Shown one piece after another: positions 1-14,746 of a DNA stretch of 64,000 bases. Origin of the DNA: Acanthochlamys bracteata (lineage: Eukaryota; Streptophyta; Magnoliopsida; Pandanales; Velloziaceae); contig CM034131.1 in the NCBI GenBank assembly GCA_019914995.1, positions 8,960,501 to 9,024,500 on the forward strand, read 5' to 3'. The position numbers were made by a program, and so were the translations under genes. Below the pieces are notes generated by a model, which saw only the letters and a program-made list of their open reading frames with translations, did no database searches and was not told where the DNA came from. Numbering within the stretch: position 1 is the first letter of the stretch; every line of letters begins with the position of its first letter.

Positions 1-470
1 AAAAAAGAAACAGTAAAAAATAGAAGTGAAAAAAAATAATAAAAAAAATAGTGAAAAAAAGCAGTAAAATAAAAAAAATGAAAAAGAAACAGTAAAAAAT
101 ATATGTGAAAAAAATAATGAAAAAAAAAAGTGAAATGGAAAAGTGCAAAAAAAATGGTGAAAAAAGACAATGAAAAAAAAAACAGTAGAAAAAAACAGTA
201 AAATAAAAAAAATGAAAAAACAACAGTAAAAATAGAAGTGAAAAAAAATAATGAAATAAAATAGTGAAATAGAAAAGTGGAAAAGGAAAAGTGAAAAAAG
301 ACAAGAAAAAAACAGTAGAAAAAAACAGTAGAAAAGAACAGTGAAATAGAAAAATAAAAAAAACAGTTGAAAAATAATAATGAAAAAAAAAGTGAATAGA
401 AAGTATAAAACAAAACAGCGAAATAAAAACAGTAAAAAACGCGACGAAATAAACCTAATAATTATATTTT
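1..470. repeat. A-rich degenerate simple repeat
   Basis: The stretch is mostly A-runs broken at short intervals by CAGT, GTG and ATG triplets, giving a loosely periodic pattern of the kind 'GTGAAAAAAA...CAGTAAAAA'. Units vary in length, so it is a decayed minisatellite-like tract rather than a clean array. No gene or RNA is visible in it. Confidence 0.7.
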
Positions 471-479
471 ATAGAAATA

Positions 480-800
480 GAGTATTCACAGCATAGGCAT
501 TCATTTTAACATAGGCCACATTTGCATTTGCTAACCATAGCTCACTTGAGCATTGCATTCACACTTTGAACATTCACTTGTATTAGCTCACACTTGCATT
601 TACTAAAACAGCTCCACTTGAGCATTACATTCACAATTACATAACTTACGATGAACATTCGTACTTACATTCACTTGAATAGCTCACTTATATTAGCTCA
701 CACTTGAGCATTACATTCACAATTACATAGCTCGCAATGAGCATTCATCTGAATAAAACATTACCAATGAATTCATACAACATTTATTGATCGGCACATT
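480..800. repeat. CATTCAC/AGCTCAC imperfect tandem repeat
   Basis: Words such as CATTCACTTGA, AGCTCACACTTG and GAGCATTACATTCAC recur. The block GAGCATTACATTCACAATTA occurs at about 620 and again at about 706, so a unit of roughly 86 bases is repeated at least twice with decayed copies on either side. A 102-codon open frame at 787-1095 follows but looks like translated repeat (Ser/His/Ile-rich, no family), so I do not call it a gene. From about 1100 to 1250 the sequence is AT-rich with no feature I can name. Confidence 0.6.
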
Positions 801-1250
801 TAACATTCACTTGAATAGAGTCGTCATGAGCATTCACCTAAAGCAACCATTCACTGATGCATTCAAAAGTTCTGTTCTGCTCCAACATTCACTCAAACAG
901 AACATTGAGATGCAATCAAATGTTGTGCTCTGTACAAACATACACTCAAACATTCACAGAAGCATTCACTTGAAGAAAACAATTACATTCACTATAAATG
1001 TCGAAGCCATTTATATTCCATTCAAATTCAAGCCATTGCAAGAACTTTCTGGACTCTTACAATTAAAGAGAACATTCGGTGGACCATTGAATTAACATCA
1101 ACAATCTTTATACATAATAAACAATTGAATTCAATCATACACTCACTGTCCAGTGGACCACTATACATTCAGTGGACCACTATACCTCATTGTCCAGTTT
1201 CACTGGATAGATTCAACAATTAAATTCAATCATAAAAATTAAAATTAAAA

Positions 1251-1638
1251 TTATAAAAATAACCAGTAGGCTCTTCCGTTCCGGTTCTTCATTTCTGCAA
1301 TCTTCAAAGCATTAATGGTGAGCTGAAAAAAAAAACAGAGGAACGATATGAATATGTTTTTTCTATTGGAATTAAAATCAAAAACAGGAAAAAGAAAATT
1401 TAAATCAAACAGAAATCGAATTGAAATCTAGAATCAAATACGTGCAATTGACATTGAAATACCTGCAAAAGTTTTATTGAACGCATCGTCACTGGCAGCG
1501 CCGGCCGAGCTAGAAAAAAATTCAAGAAAAATTTGAAAAGAACGCGTATAAGTAGAATGTTGATGAAATTGATCAACCGAGAACGAAACAGACAAAATTG
1601 ATTAAAAAAAAAATTCCTAGCTTACCGGATCCCGCCAT
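1251..1638 (-). CDS. possible tiny spliced protein (43 aa), hypothetical
   Basis: On the minus strand three segments join in phase through good plant splice sites: 1638-1626 (ATG, donor GTAAGC), 1509-1463 (acceptor after a T-rich tract, donor GTATTT) and 1322-1251 (acceptor TTTTCAG, stop TAA). The product would be 43 residues, basic, beginning MAGSARPALP and ending NRNGRAYWLFL. I do not recognise it. A different open frame through the first exon (1834-1622, starting IPRPISS) lacks an ATG and is closed by an upstream stop, so the ATG at 1638 is the only sensible start. The GC-rich sequence 1640-1930 would be its 5' leader. It could equally be a non-coding spliced transcript; the splice-site series is the main support. 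Confidence 0.3.
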
Positions 1639-1964
1639 CGCCGACAACACGCTCGGTGCCGAAATTGATGAAATCGATCAATCCAGAACGATTAGAAGAA
1701 AGTGAGGAAGAGAATAGCACGATTTTTGGGCTCCGAATGACGATCGCCGGCAGACAACGTGGATGTTTCGCCGCGGTGTTCGAGCTACGGGTGGCTATCG
1801 GTTGCAGGAAAGATGAAATTGGTCGAGGAATCAAAGAGAGGAGAAAAAATTAAAAAAAATGGTGGCCGGCGATCGTCAAACCGCGCCGAATCGATCGGGA
1901 GGCGATCGCTCGGGCGGAGACGAAGAGTTCGCGAACGAGAAATGAAAAAAAAAAAAAAATTAAC

Positions 1965-2015
1965 TTGCCTGGCTGAAGGGCACGCGAATGACGAGCGTGC
2001 CCTTCAGCCAGGCAA
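1965..2015. repeat. perfect 21-bp inverted repeat with 9-nt loop
   Basis: Left arm 1965-1985 (begins TTGCCTGGCTGAAGGG) and right arm 1995-2015 are exact reverse complements, separated by GAATGACGA. The arms are GC-rich in an AT-rich genome and lie between an A-run (1945-1959) and an (AT)n tract. It sits at the 5' end of the possible minus-strand transcript described at 1251-1638, so it could be a promoter or leader hairpin. Confidence 0.9.
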
Positions 2016-2106
2016 CGGCGTTTCTTTCTCGCCCGTGTAAATCACAGTCGTCGGATCAAGATTCGACGGATGTGATTCAATGCGCACAATGTGCACATAA
2101 CTCAGC

Positions 2107-2134
2107 ATATATATATATATATATATATATATAT
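2107..2134. repeat. (AT)14 microsatellite
   Basis: Fourteen uninterrupted AT units. About 270 bases downstream the hydrolase start codon follows; the sequence between is AT-rich promoter or leader. Confidence 0.95.
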
Positions 2135-2408
2135 CATTATTATAAAAGATATTTTAGTCTTTTGCCAAATATTTTATTCAACTTTTTTTTGAAAAAAGTA
2201 AAATTTATTTAAATACATACCTCTTTTTTATAAAAAAATTTCAGCTATTTTTAAAAAAAAAATCAAAAAAACAATTTTTAATATAAAAATTAAAATTTTT
2301 AAATTTAGCCGAACAGCTCCTTACTTCTGCTACTTCTATAAATATCTATTCCATCTCGTGACGACAACATCTGACGGATACCAATCACACACATGCCCTT
2401 TATTCACT

Positions 2409-3383
2409 ATGCCTTCTTCTTCATCTCACCCTATACACCAAGCCACTATCGTCAGTCCCTTCGGTAACCTCACTGCCGACGAGTTCTACAAGCAAAACAA
2501 TCTCCTCCACGACGAAACCTTCTTCTTCACTCGCCTTCACAAAACCAAGCTCTTCACGCAGTCATGGCGCCCTGCAATCTCTCCTTCTCCTCTTCTTGGT
2601 TTAGTTGCCATGGTTCATGGCTACTCTTCCGAAAGCGGTTGGATTTTCGCCCTCACTGCAGCAGCCATCGCACGTCAAGGTTTTCTAGTTTTCGCTCTTG
2701 ATCTACCAGGTCACGGCCGTTCTTCTGGTCGCCGGGGTTTTATTCCAAACATAACTCCGGTCCTTGACGACTGTGCTGAATTTTTCAGCTACGTTCTTCA
2801 AAACAACTCAGGAATACCTGCTTTCCTATACGGAGAATCACTCGGCGGAGCAATAGCGCTGTTATTAGCGTTGCGGCAACGAGGGAAATGGAACGGATTG
2901 ATTCTCAACGGTGCGATGTGTGGAGTTTCAAGCAAGGTCAAGCCGCCATGGCCGTTAGAACTCTTCCTCCCTGCTGCGGCGCTCATGTTGCCAAACTTAC
3001 GGCTCCATCTCTTCACTAAGTCGTTGGTGAGCAAGAGCTACAAGCTGAAATGGAAGCAGGAGCTTGTCAGAAACAATCCACGAGCTTTGCCAGAACACCC
3101 GAAAGCGGCAACGGCGTTGGAGCTGTTGAGGGTTTGTGAAGTGGTTTCAAGAAGGTGCAGTGAAGTAGAGCTGCCGTTGCTTGTTCTGCATGGGAAGAAA
3201 GATGACGTATGCGACGTGGAGTCGGCGGTGAAAGCGTTCGCCGCTGCGGCGAGCAAGGATAAGATGTTGAAGATTGTGCCAGGGATGTGTCACCAGTTGA
3301 TCGGAGAGAATCATGAGAATGTTGAGCTAGGGTTTGGAGTTATCTTCTCTTGGCTAAAAGAAAGAACCATGAAAGGAAAATAA
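2409..3383 (+). CDS. alpha/beta hydrolase, caffeoylshikimate esterase / monoacylglycerol lipase-like
   Basis: Intronless gene, 324 residues from the first ATG at 2409. The frame is open upstream to a GTG at 2358, but there is no earlier ATG. It is a serine hydrolase of the Hydrolase_4 (MAGL-like) group, expected in cytosol or at membranes; no signal peptide is evident. Visible motifs: oxyanion region MVHGY (His70), DLPGHGRSSG, nucleophile elbow GESLGG with Ser144, acid residue in HGKKDDVCD (Asp265) and catalytic His295 in GMCHQLIGE. All three catalytic residues are present, so an active enzyme is likely. Family members cleave monoacylglycerols, lysophospholipids or caffeoyl shikimate; the substrate cannot be decided here. 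The sequence is only distantly like the lignin-pathway enzyme CSE, so that name should not be transferred. Length matches the family. Confidence 0.93.
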   Translation: MPSSSSHPIHQATIVSPFGNLTADEFYKQNNLLHDETFFFTRLHKTKLFTQSWRPAISPSPLLGLVAMVHGYSSESGWIFALTAAAIARQGFLVFALDLPGHGRSSGRRGFIPNITPVLDDCAEFFSYVLQNNSGIPAFLYGESLGGAIALLLALRQRGKWNGLILNGAMCGVSSKVKPPWPLELFLPAAALMLPNLRLHLFTKSLVSKSYKLKWKQELVRNNPRALPEHPKAATALELLRVCEVVSRRCSEVELPLLVLHGKKDDVCDVESAVKAFAAAASKDKMLKIVPGMCHQLIGENHENVELGFGVIFSWLKERTMKGK

Positions 3384-4260
3384 AATATGGAGAGCTGTTG
3401 ATTATCAAGATAACGTTTAATTTCTATTAAGTCGAATTGAACATGTAATAACTAATTGTAATCATCGATTTCATATCCAGTTCTCTTAATTAACTTCATA
3501 AAATAATGCAAACTTGAGTGAAAAAAGTTCTTTAATGAGCGGATGTATAAAGAAAAAAAGTAGTAATAATAATAATAATAATGAAGAACTGGAGGCAACT
3601 CTATAATATAAACCCAATGGACAAAAACCATGCTCACTACTGAAAGCTACCGACCCTGACTCAAAATTCTTGCAGATATCATTAGTTTGAATAGACCTCA
3701 ATTCTATTGTCTTTATAAGTAGTAGCTTGTCGCAGCAGGTTTTAACAATGTGTTCCTTCACAGCAGCACTCGAAAGACTTCGGACTAAAATGGAGGATGT
3801 TTGAAAAAATTATAAAATAAATTTTTTCTAAATAATATAAATTTTTTTATAAATTTAAATAGAATTTTAAAAAAATATTAAATGAAATAAAATAGAGAAA
3901 CATAAAATACTCCACAACCTCCAAAGATGCCTTAAAAGATGCTTTAGTATGTCTACTTACATATCAGTCAAAAGTTTCTCCAAAAATTAATGCAATTGGG
4001 CTCCTGTAGTAATAATCATTGCAGTCCAAAAAACACTAAAAATAATAACAGATCATTGGAATCGTGATCGCACAAGAAAAACAGCAAGAAAGACAATTTA
4101 TTTGGAAATTTGTTAATACAAATTTTGCTTTCGGTGCATATTATTCATAAAAAATAGAACACAAAAATTAAAAAGACAAATTAAATACTATATTAACTAA
4201 TTAATTTAATTACTCAAACTGTAATTATCCATTAATTTCACTTAACTATTATTATTAAAT
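3384..4260. other. intergenic, AT-rich
   Basis: 3' flank of the hydrolase and distal promoter of MSI1. It holds a (TAA)n tract at about 3565-3583 and an AT-rich stretch at 3800-3910 resembling the interspersed AT-rich elements listed elsewhere. No gene is seen. Confidence 0.6.
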
Positions 4261-4267
4261 AACAATG

Positions 4268-4489
4268 TGGGCCTCTTTCAGTCCATCTTTGGTAAGTCGG
4301 CCCAAGAGCGGCCCATTGAGTTGCTGCAATAACAGTAAAACCCCTCTCCTTGCTCAATCCCTCTCACCCCTTTGGCCGTCCCGCTTCGAAATCGAACTCC
4401 ATTCTCTCTCTCGCTCTTTCTTTTTACCCAACCTTTTTCCCGCCATAATCCAATTCTTTTAACACAAAACAAAATAAATGCAACCCTAG
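4268..4489 (+). promoter_or_regulatory. MSI1 core promoter: three site II elements and a telo-box
   Basis: TGGGCC at 4268-4273 and GGCCCA at 4299-4304 and 4310-4315 are site II (TCP-binding) motifs. AACCCTAG at 4482-4489 is a telo-box. This combination is typical of genes expressed in dividing cells, as expected for MSI1. The motifs are seen directly; function is inferred. Confidence 0.55.
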
Positions 4490-4521
4490 AACCTGTAGAC
4501 ATCTCTGATTCCATCAATTAA

Positions 4522-9108
<4,587 letters not shown>

Positions 9109-9654
9109 CTGCGGTCATTCTCAAAGTAGTATGGTACTTCCAAAAATGAAACAGTACAAGTTGGTTTGGAAGTATCCTCACCTGCCGGTAGTCTGTTGAG
9201 TTTGTAGTTAAGCTATATTTACTAATTATTTGTTAATCATGTAATTTATCACACCAGAAATCTTATGGTACTGTCTTTTCTCACATGGAAGATGACCATA
9301 TAGTATTTATGTATCTTATTCTCTGGATGTTTTGTAGAAAATGTACTGATGTAATTACCGATCTTGAAAAAACTGAAATTAGTACTTACTCTTGTTGCCT
9401 TGTTGGTACTGTATTCCACCTCTCAAAACTTTTATTTTATTCATATTCCATTCGCTAAAGAATTCAGTTAAGTCATCTTGGTTCCATGTTCTGATACTGT
9501 TGCTAAGTTTCATTCTGCGAAATTTGGAAAAAGTATATTGTATTGAGTTTCCTTTATATGACGAAGCTTTTATTATAAAAGGTAGAAGAAAATTATGATA
9601 AAAACAAATAACATATACACTCAGCACTGAAGAATCTGAGTGCCTTTGGCTTAC
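9109..9654. other. MSI1 3' UTR and intergenic sequence
   Basis: T-rich 3' flank of MSI1, with no coding signal of its own on either strand. Confidence 0.6.
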
Positions 9655-9856
9655 TATTTTACAAAATAATTTTTTATTTTGACATTTTTTAATATATTTT
9701 TTTATAAATTTTTAAAATTTTATTTAAATATTAAAAATTTATAGTTTTAAGTATTTATTTTAATTATTTTTATAAAAATAGAACTTAATTTTTCAAAAAT
9801 AAAAATATTTTTCATAAAAATATTTATCTTAAAAAGACTTTCAAACGCTACCAGAA
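9655..9856 (+). repeat. AT-rich interspersed element, copy A
   Basis: Almost purely A/T block built of TTTTTATAAA, AAATTTTATTTAAA and AAATAAAAATATTTTT words and ending in ACTTTCAAACG. The same order of words and the same end (ACTTTCAAA) recur near 29.43, 32.94, 33.38, 34.68 and 56.5 kb, which suggests a short non-autonomous dispersed family. Confidence 0.5.
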
Positions 9857-10536
9857 TGAAAACTTAAAAAAAAAGAAAGCTGGTAAAGAATTTATATAGC
9901 TTTGCTGACCGACTTAGAGACAACGGCCATGTGCTCACTCTCGTCTCTGGAAGGCAAAACAAAATGCCAACCAACTTCACAAAAATAATTCAACACATCC
10001 CTCTCCATGCTTATGAAAGATTTTCTCATAAAAAAATTTCTGTTTTTCATTCTCTTTTCATTATAGCCATTTTTGTGTTACATACTGAACTAATTCTTGA
10101 ACTTTCCTCATTGAATGAGAATTTTGTCGGAAAAATGTTCTACAGCAAGCAGCAGTGTTTTTCTTGCGAGTTCTCTTCTTCTCCAGGTTCTATTTGTTTC
10201 CTTTTGCTTCCTTAGCAGATCTGTGGCTTTGGATGTGCTTTATTCTATGCTTCTGTAAGAAGAAAAAGCTGGAATCTTGCGTATTAGCATTGAGGTGAAT
10301 CTGTTTTGGTTTGCTAATTTCTTCTTTGAAAACATTCCTTTTCGAATCTAGACTAGAAAATTGGAGCTTGTTATCTTGCTGGCAGTGAAATGAGATATAT
10401 ATTCATGAAATGAAAGCATTGTTAGGCTTTTGTTCGTTGTTTATTTCTCTTGATTTTAGACGGAGTAATCACCGACTTCATACAAGCGAGTAAAGTTTCT
10501 TCTAGGGGTGCTAGCAAGTAGCTGCTTGAAATAAAG
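9857..10536 (+). promoter_or_regulatory. HERK2-like promoter and 5' leader
   Basis: C/T-rich leader-like sequence precedes the receptor kinase. Short open frames (for example 9931-10215) lie in it and may be upstream ORFs. A CTTCTTCTCCAG acceptor-like site near 10187 hints at a leader intron, but no matching donor could be fixed with confidence. Confidence 0.35.
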
Positions 10537-13062
10537 ATGATGCTTTATGGATTCCTATATGGAATACTTGCATTGATTTCCGTTGTGGTTGGTCGAGCTC
10601 AAGTGAAACCAATGTTAGTAGATTGTGGTTCTAATTTGAGTACTAGTATTGCCAGTAGGAGATGGGTTGGAGATTTTTTTCCTTCAGATAATTTTACACT
10701 GAGCTATTCAGGCACGACTGCATCCACTGATTCTACTACTAATGGCAAGTCTGGCTACTCAACTTTGTATAAAACTGCTCGGATTTTCAATACCACTAGT
10801 ACCTACAATTTCAGTATGGTTCCTGGGAATTACATTATTAGGCTTCATTTCTACCCTTTTGATTTTGAAAAGTTCAATGTTAATCAGTCTGCGTTCGATG
10901 TGGTGGCAAACAATCTCAACCTGATTTCTAAGTGCAATGTCCCTGCAGAAATTGCATGGAAGAATATGCAAATGGATTCGATTTCTGATAGTTTGGTGAA
11001 AGAGTATTTCCTCAATATTAGCTTGAGTATGCTGTCAGTCAAGTTCATACCTGCATCTAGATCTTTTGCCTTTGTGAATGCCATTGAAGTCATTCCAATC
11101 GTTAATGATTTCTTCAGAAATGCCCAAGGTTTGAAGAGTCCACTGAATTTGTTTAATAAAGGGATGGAGACGATGTACAGGTTGAATGTGGGAGGACCTG
11201 AAATAGATTCCAGTCAAGATCAGGAATTGTGGAGGAAATGGCAGTCAGATGAGACGTTTATGTTCTTTTTAAATGCCGCTTCTAATATCTCAAATTCCTC
11301 AAACATTAGCTATGCCTCATTAAATGATTCCATCACTGCGCCTCTAGAAGTTTATGAGACGGCAAGGATAATGACAAATAATCAAGTAATGGAGAAGAAA
11401 TTCAATATGTCATGGAAGTTCATTGTGGATCCGAATTTTGACTATTTGGTACGGCTTCACTTCTGTGAGCTCTTCTATAACAAAGCGGACCAGAGGACCT
11501 TTAGAATTTTCATCAACAACAAGACTGCAGCTGAGAATTATGAGATCTATAAACGAGCAGGGGGAATGAACAAAGCCTACCATGAGGATTATGTGGATTC
11601 ACTGTCTCCTCAGGTAGACACCCTCTGGCTTCAGCTGGGACCAAATTCACTCACCAGTGGTGCTGATGCCGATGCTCTTCTTAATGGTCTTGAGATATTC
11701 AAGCTCAGTCGGAATGGAAATCTTGCTCATCCACCTGAGAGGCTTGCAATTGGTGGGAGGTCTGTCAAGAGTGGGAAGGCCAAGAATATCACCCTTTGGG
11801 TTGGGATCGGTGCTGGCTTTGCCTCTGTGTTGGCTGTTGCAATATGTGCTACTTTTATCTGCTTGTTTTGCCGGAAGAAGAGAATGACTCCCCATAAATG
11901 CAGTTCTCCTAGCTGGGTTCCACTTTCCCTGTATGGTATGATAGGAAGCACTACAAATGCTAGAAAGTCCAGGCTTCCTATCAATGCTAATGTAGCAGGC
12001 AGGAGATTCACTCTACCAGAGATGAGAGCAGCAACAAAGAACTTCGATGAATCCTTAGTTATAGGAATTGGAGGTTTTGGAAAGGTGTACAAAGGAAACA
12101 TAGAGGACGGGATCTTGGTTGCAATCAAGCGAGCCAACCCTGAGTCAGAGCAGGGTCTTGCAGAATTTGAAACAGAAATTGAGATGCTTTCAAAACTCCG
12201 TCATCGTCATCTGGTCTCCTTGATTGGGTACTGTGATGAACGCGGTGAGATGATATTAGTTTATGAGTACATGGCCAATGGGACTCTAAGGAGCCATCTT
12301 TTCGGAAGTGATCATCCTCCTCTCACATGGAAGCAGAGGCTTGAAATATGCATTGGAGCAGCAAGAGGGCTTCACTATCTCCACACTGGAGCAGAGAGGG
12401 GTATTATCCACCGAGATGTGAAGACTACAAACATTCTTTTGGATGATAAGTTTGTTGCCAAAGTATCTGACTTTGGACTATCTAAGGATGGTCCAGCCAT
12501 CGATCGAACCCATGTCAGTACTGCAGTCAAGGGCAGCTTCGGGTACCTGGATCCTGAATACTACAGAAGACAACAACTCACTCAGACATCTGATGTCTAT
12601 TCATTTGGAGTTGTGCTTTTTGAAGTTGTATGTGCCAGACCAGTGATAAATCCAAGCTTGCCGAGAGATCAAATCAACCTTGCTGAATGGGCACTTAAGC
12701 AGCAGAAGCAACAGGAACTGGAGACTATTGTTGACCAAAAATTGGAAGGAGATTACTCGCTGGAATCCTTGAATAAGTTTGGTGATATTGCTGAGAAATG
12801 TCTTGCTGATGAGGGCAAAGACCGACCTACAATGGGTGAGGTGTTGTGGCACCTGGAATATGCTTTGCAGCTACATGAAGCATGTATAGCAAGAAGCAGT
12901 GTAAATCCCTCTAAAAGTGATGTAACCCTTGCAAACATGTCTGTTGGTCTTCCGCTTATCAAAGAAAATGAAGATATAACATGTCGAGAATCATCAAGCA
13001 GTGATGGAAGCGATGCTGAAGATGAAGCAAAGGAATCAAAAGAAGTTTTTCATAATTCTTGA
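10537..13062 (+). CDS. HERK2: CrRLK1L receptor-like kinase, HERK2-like
   Basis: Single exon, 841 residues. Signal peptide at about 1-21, then an N-glycosylation-rich ectodomain with two malectin-like modules (about 25-400, with motifs such as YIIRLHFYPF and YLVRLHFCELF), transmembrane helix at about 418-445 followed by CRKKR, the family juxtamembrane SWVPLSLYG, and a Ser/Thr kinase domain at about 500-775. The kinase is intact: Gly loop GIGGFGKVYKG from 510, Lys531, HRD at 625-627, DFG Asp645 and activation segment KGSFGYLDPEYYRR. Members of the Catharanthus roseus RLK1-like family sit in the plasma membrane, sense wall status or RALF peptides and act with LLG co-receptors in growth control. 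The kinase matches Arabidopsis HERK2 best from memory, including PxDQINLAEWAL and the acidic Ser-rich tail. Intronless structure is typical. If the orthologue call is wrong it is another CrRLK1L. Confidence 0.9.
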   Translation: MMLYGFLYGILALISVVVGRAQVKPMLVDCGSNLSTSIASRRWVGDFFPSDNFTLSYSGTTASTDSTTNGKSGYSTLYKTARIFNTTSTYNFSMVPGNYIIRLHFYPFDFEKFNVNQSAFDVVANNLNLISKCNVPAEIAWKNMQMDSISDSLVKEYFLNISLSMLSVKFIPASRSFAFVNAIEVIPIVNDFFRNAQGLKSPLNLFNKGMETMYRLNVGGPEIDSSQDQELWRKWQSDETFMFFLNAASNISNSSNISYASLNDSITAPLEVYETARIMTNNQVMEKKFNMSWKFIVDPNFDYLVRLHFCELFYNKADQRTFRIFINNKTAAENYEIYKRAGGMNKAYHEDYVDSLSPQVDTLWLQLGPNSLTSGADADALLNGLEIFKLSRNGNLAHPPERLAIGGRSVKSGKAKNITLWVGIGAGFASVLAVAICATFICLFCRKKRMTPHKCSSPSWVPLSLYGMIGSTTNARKSRLPINANVAGRRFTLPEMRAATKNFDESLVIGIGGFGKVYKGNIEDGILVAIKRANPESEQGLAEFETEIEMLSKLRHRHLVSLIGYCDERGEMILVYEYMANGTLRSHLFGSDHPPLTWKQRLEICIGAARGLHYLHTGAERGIIHRDVKTTNILLDDKFVAKVSDFGLSKDGPAIDRTHVSTAVKGSFGYLDPEYYRRQQLTQTSDVYSFGVVLFEVVCARPVINPSLPRDQINLAEWALKQQKQQELETIVDQKLEGDYSLESLNKFGDIAEKCLADEGKDRPTMGEVLWHLEYALQLHEACIARSSVNPSKSDVTLANMSVGLPLIKENEDITCRESSSSDGSDAEDEAKESKEVFHNS

Positions 13063-13681
13063 AAGACTCAAAACACAAAAAATCTGCTATACCCTTCACA
13101 AGCTTCATAGAATCATCTATTTACAATTTATTTGATTCTTTTTGGTCAATCTTCTTTACCTATATCATACATTGTTTTAGTTGTCTAGGGAAGATGCATG
13201 TTTTTCATACATCCTTTTGTGTGGATCGTGTGTATTAACTTGATTAGTTTGATATTTTTTTTGCATTTATTTGCAAGTGTAAACTAATATCATGCATGTA
13301 ACACAAAAGAAACTGCTAGCTAGTCCTGCTTGTATTCTGGTTGAAATAACCAAACAATATATATTCATACTTTATATATGCATACAGGCAACTATGGTTT
13401 TACCAGTGTGTATGCTCAGGTGGCATATGCTTAAATGGTTTATAGCTCTGTCCTGATTTAATGTAATACTAGAGATTAGTGGTTCAAATGCTCTCCATTT
13501 TCAGACCTTTAAGTGCATTTCTTTAAGCAGCTTACCTTTATTCCTAATATGACTTGATCCATCATTGCTGCCTTAAGATTTTTCCTGCTTATTGTTTGAT
13601 AATGAAGATTGTCATGCTTTACAAAAGGAGATGACATTTGAAATTAAGCATAGAAAGCTTGCCTTTGAATTTGTTCCTTTA
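13063..13681. other. HERK2-like 3' UTR and spacer
   Basis: T-rich 3' flank. No LRR or other coding sequence precedes the kinase fragment that follows, so that fragment is 5'-truncated. Confidence 0.6.
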
Positions 13682-14271
13682 GATCGACCTGGAAGGAGGG
13701 GTCCGCCTTTAACCTGGGCGGGGCGCAACGGCTGAAGATAGCTGTGGATGTTGCACGTGGCCTCAACTATCTCCATTTTGACCGTGCCCTACCTCATGGC
13801 AATCTTAAAGCTACTAACATACTGCTGGATGGGCTCGATCTCAATACCCGTGTTGCTGACTACTGCCTCCACCGTCTCACGACAACTTCAGCAACAGTTG
13901 AGCAAATTCTCGACTTAGATGCACTTGCCTACCGAGCACCGGAGCTAGCAGCAACAAAGAAGCCAATCCCTTCTTTCAAATCAGATGTCTACGCTTTCGG
14001 TGCTGTGCTTCTAGAGCTTTTAACCGGAAGGTGTGCAGGAGATGTCGTCTCTGGTGATGAAGGCGGAGTTGATTTAACTAACTGGGTGAGACTAAGAGTG
14101 GCTGCAGGGCGCGGCGCAGGTTGCTTTGATCCAGAAATGGCACCTGATATAGCAAACCCAGAAGCTTCTAAAGGTATCAAGGAAATGTTGGAAATAGCTT
14201 TGAGATGTATACGCCTGTTCCTAGAGAGACCTTGTATTAAAACTGTATATGAAGATCTGTCTTCTATCTAA
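13682..14271 (+). pseudogene. truncated LRR receptor pseudokinase fragment (At5g10020-like)
   Basis: Only the C-terminal kinase lobe remains, from DRPGRRGPPLTW to the natural family end YEDLSSI and stop at 14271. The frame breaks at 13718-13727, where GGGCG is tandemly doubled; the first frame stops at 13733-13735 and the rest reads in another frame. The family is naturally a pseudokinase: HRD is replaced by PHGNLKATNILL and DFG by ADYCLH, and both are seen here. The piece starts right after a CCTTTAG acceptor-like site, so it may be the last exon of a copied gene carried with part of its intron. No LRR or membrane segment was found upstream. It is a dead fragment of a plasma-membrane LRR-RLK and makes no functional receptor. 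Confidence 0.85.
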
Positions 14272-14746
14272 GGCAACAAAGGTTTTTCCATCTGTAAAAC
14301 GTCATTCTTGTTTTGGTAATGCAATAGCTGGGTTCCTCTCAAGCCTAGCAAATTTTGTCACTTACGGTAAGCAGTATCATAGTATCATAAATATTAAAGC
14401 ATTTACCTTTAGGAAATTTATGAGATAGAGGACAAGTATGTATTATCAGTAATTAAAGTCCAATTTATTGATATGGTACATGGAGCTTATATGAATGTCC
14501 TCTTAAGCTACAAACACGCGCCAACAACCAAAACGAAACATGTATCTCCAATATCCACCACCAGCTACGAAGTTACAGAAGTGCGTCAACAAAAGCATCA
14601 GCTAATTCACAACATGGCAACAACCACCTTTTTGTGGTATTATAAAAGGAGAGCTAACAAATTGTTGATGACAAGCATAGAATAGCATAGCTTTAGAGAA
14701 AAAGAAAGAGAACTTGTTTAAGTTTATGCTAGAGAGTATAAGCAAA
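14272..14746. other. GST promoter and leader
   Basis: AT-rich spacer with a TATA-like TATTATAAAAGG at about 14638-14649, about 100 bases before the GST start codon. The position fits a core promoter. Confidence 0.5.

Noticed and set aside
787..1095. 102-codon open frame on the plus strand
   Set aside because: It is translated CATTCAC-type repeat with no family resemblance and no start context.
1965..1985. Left palindrome arm shares TGCCTGGCT with the start of miR160
   Set aside because: Only nine bases agree and the rest differs completely; chance similarity.
13420..13510. Possible tRNA-derived SINE (GGTTCAAATGC like a B box)
   Set aside because: The A box is poor, the B box misses its conserved last C, and no tail or target duplication is seen.
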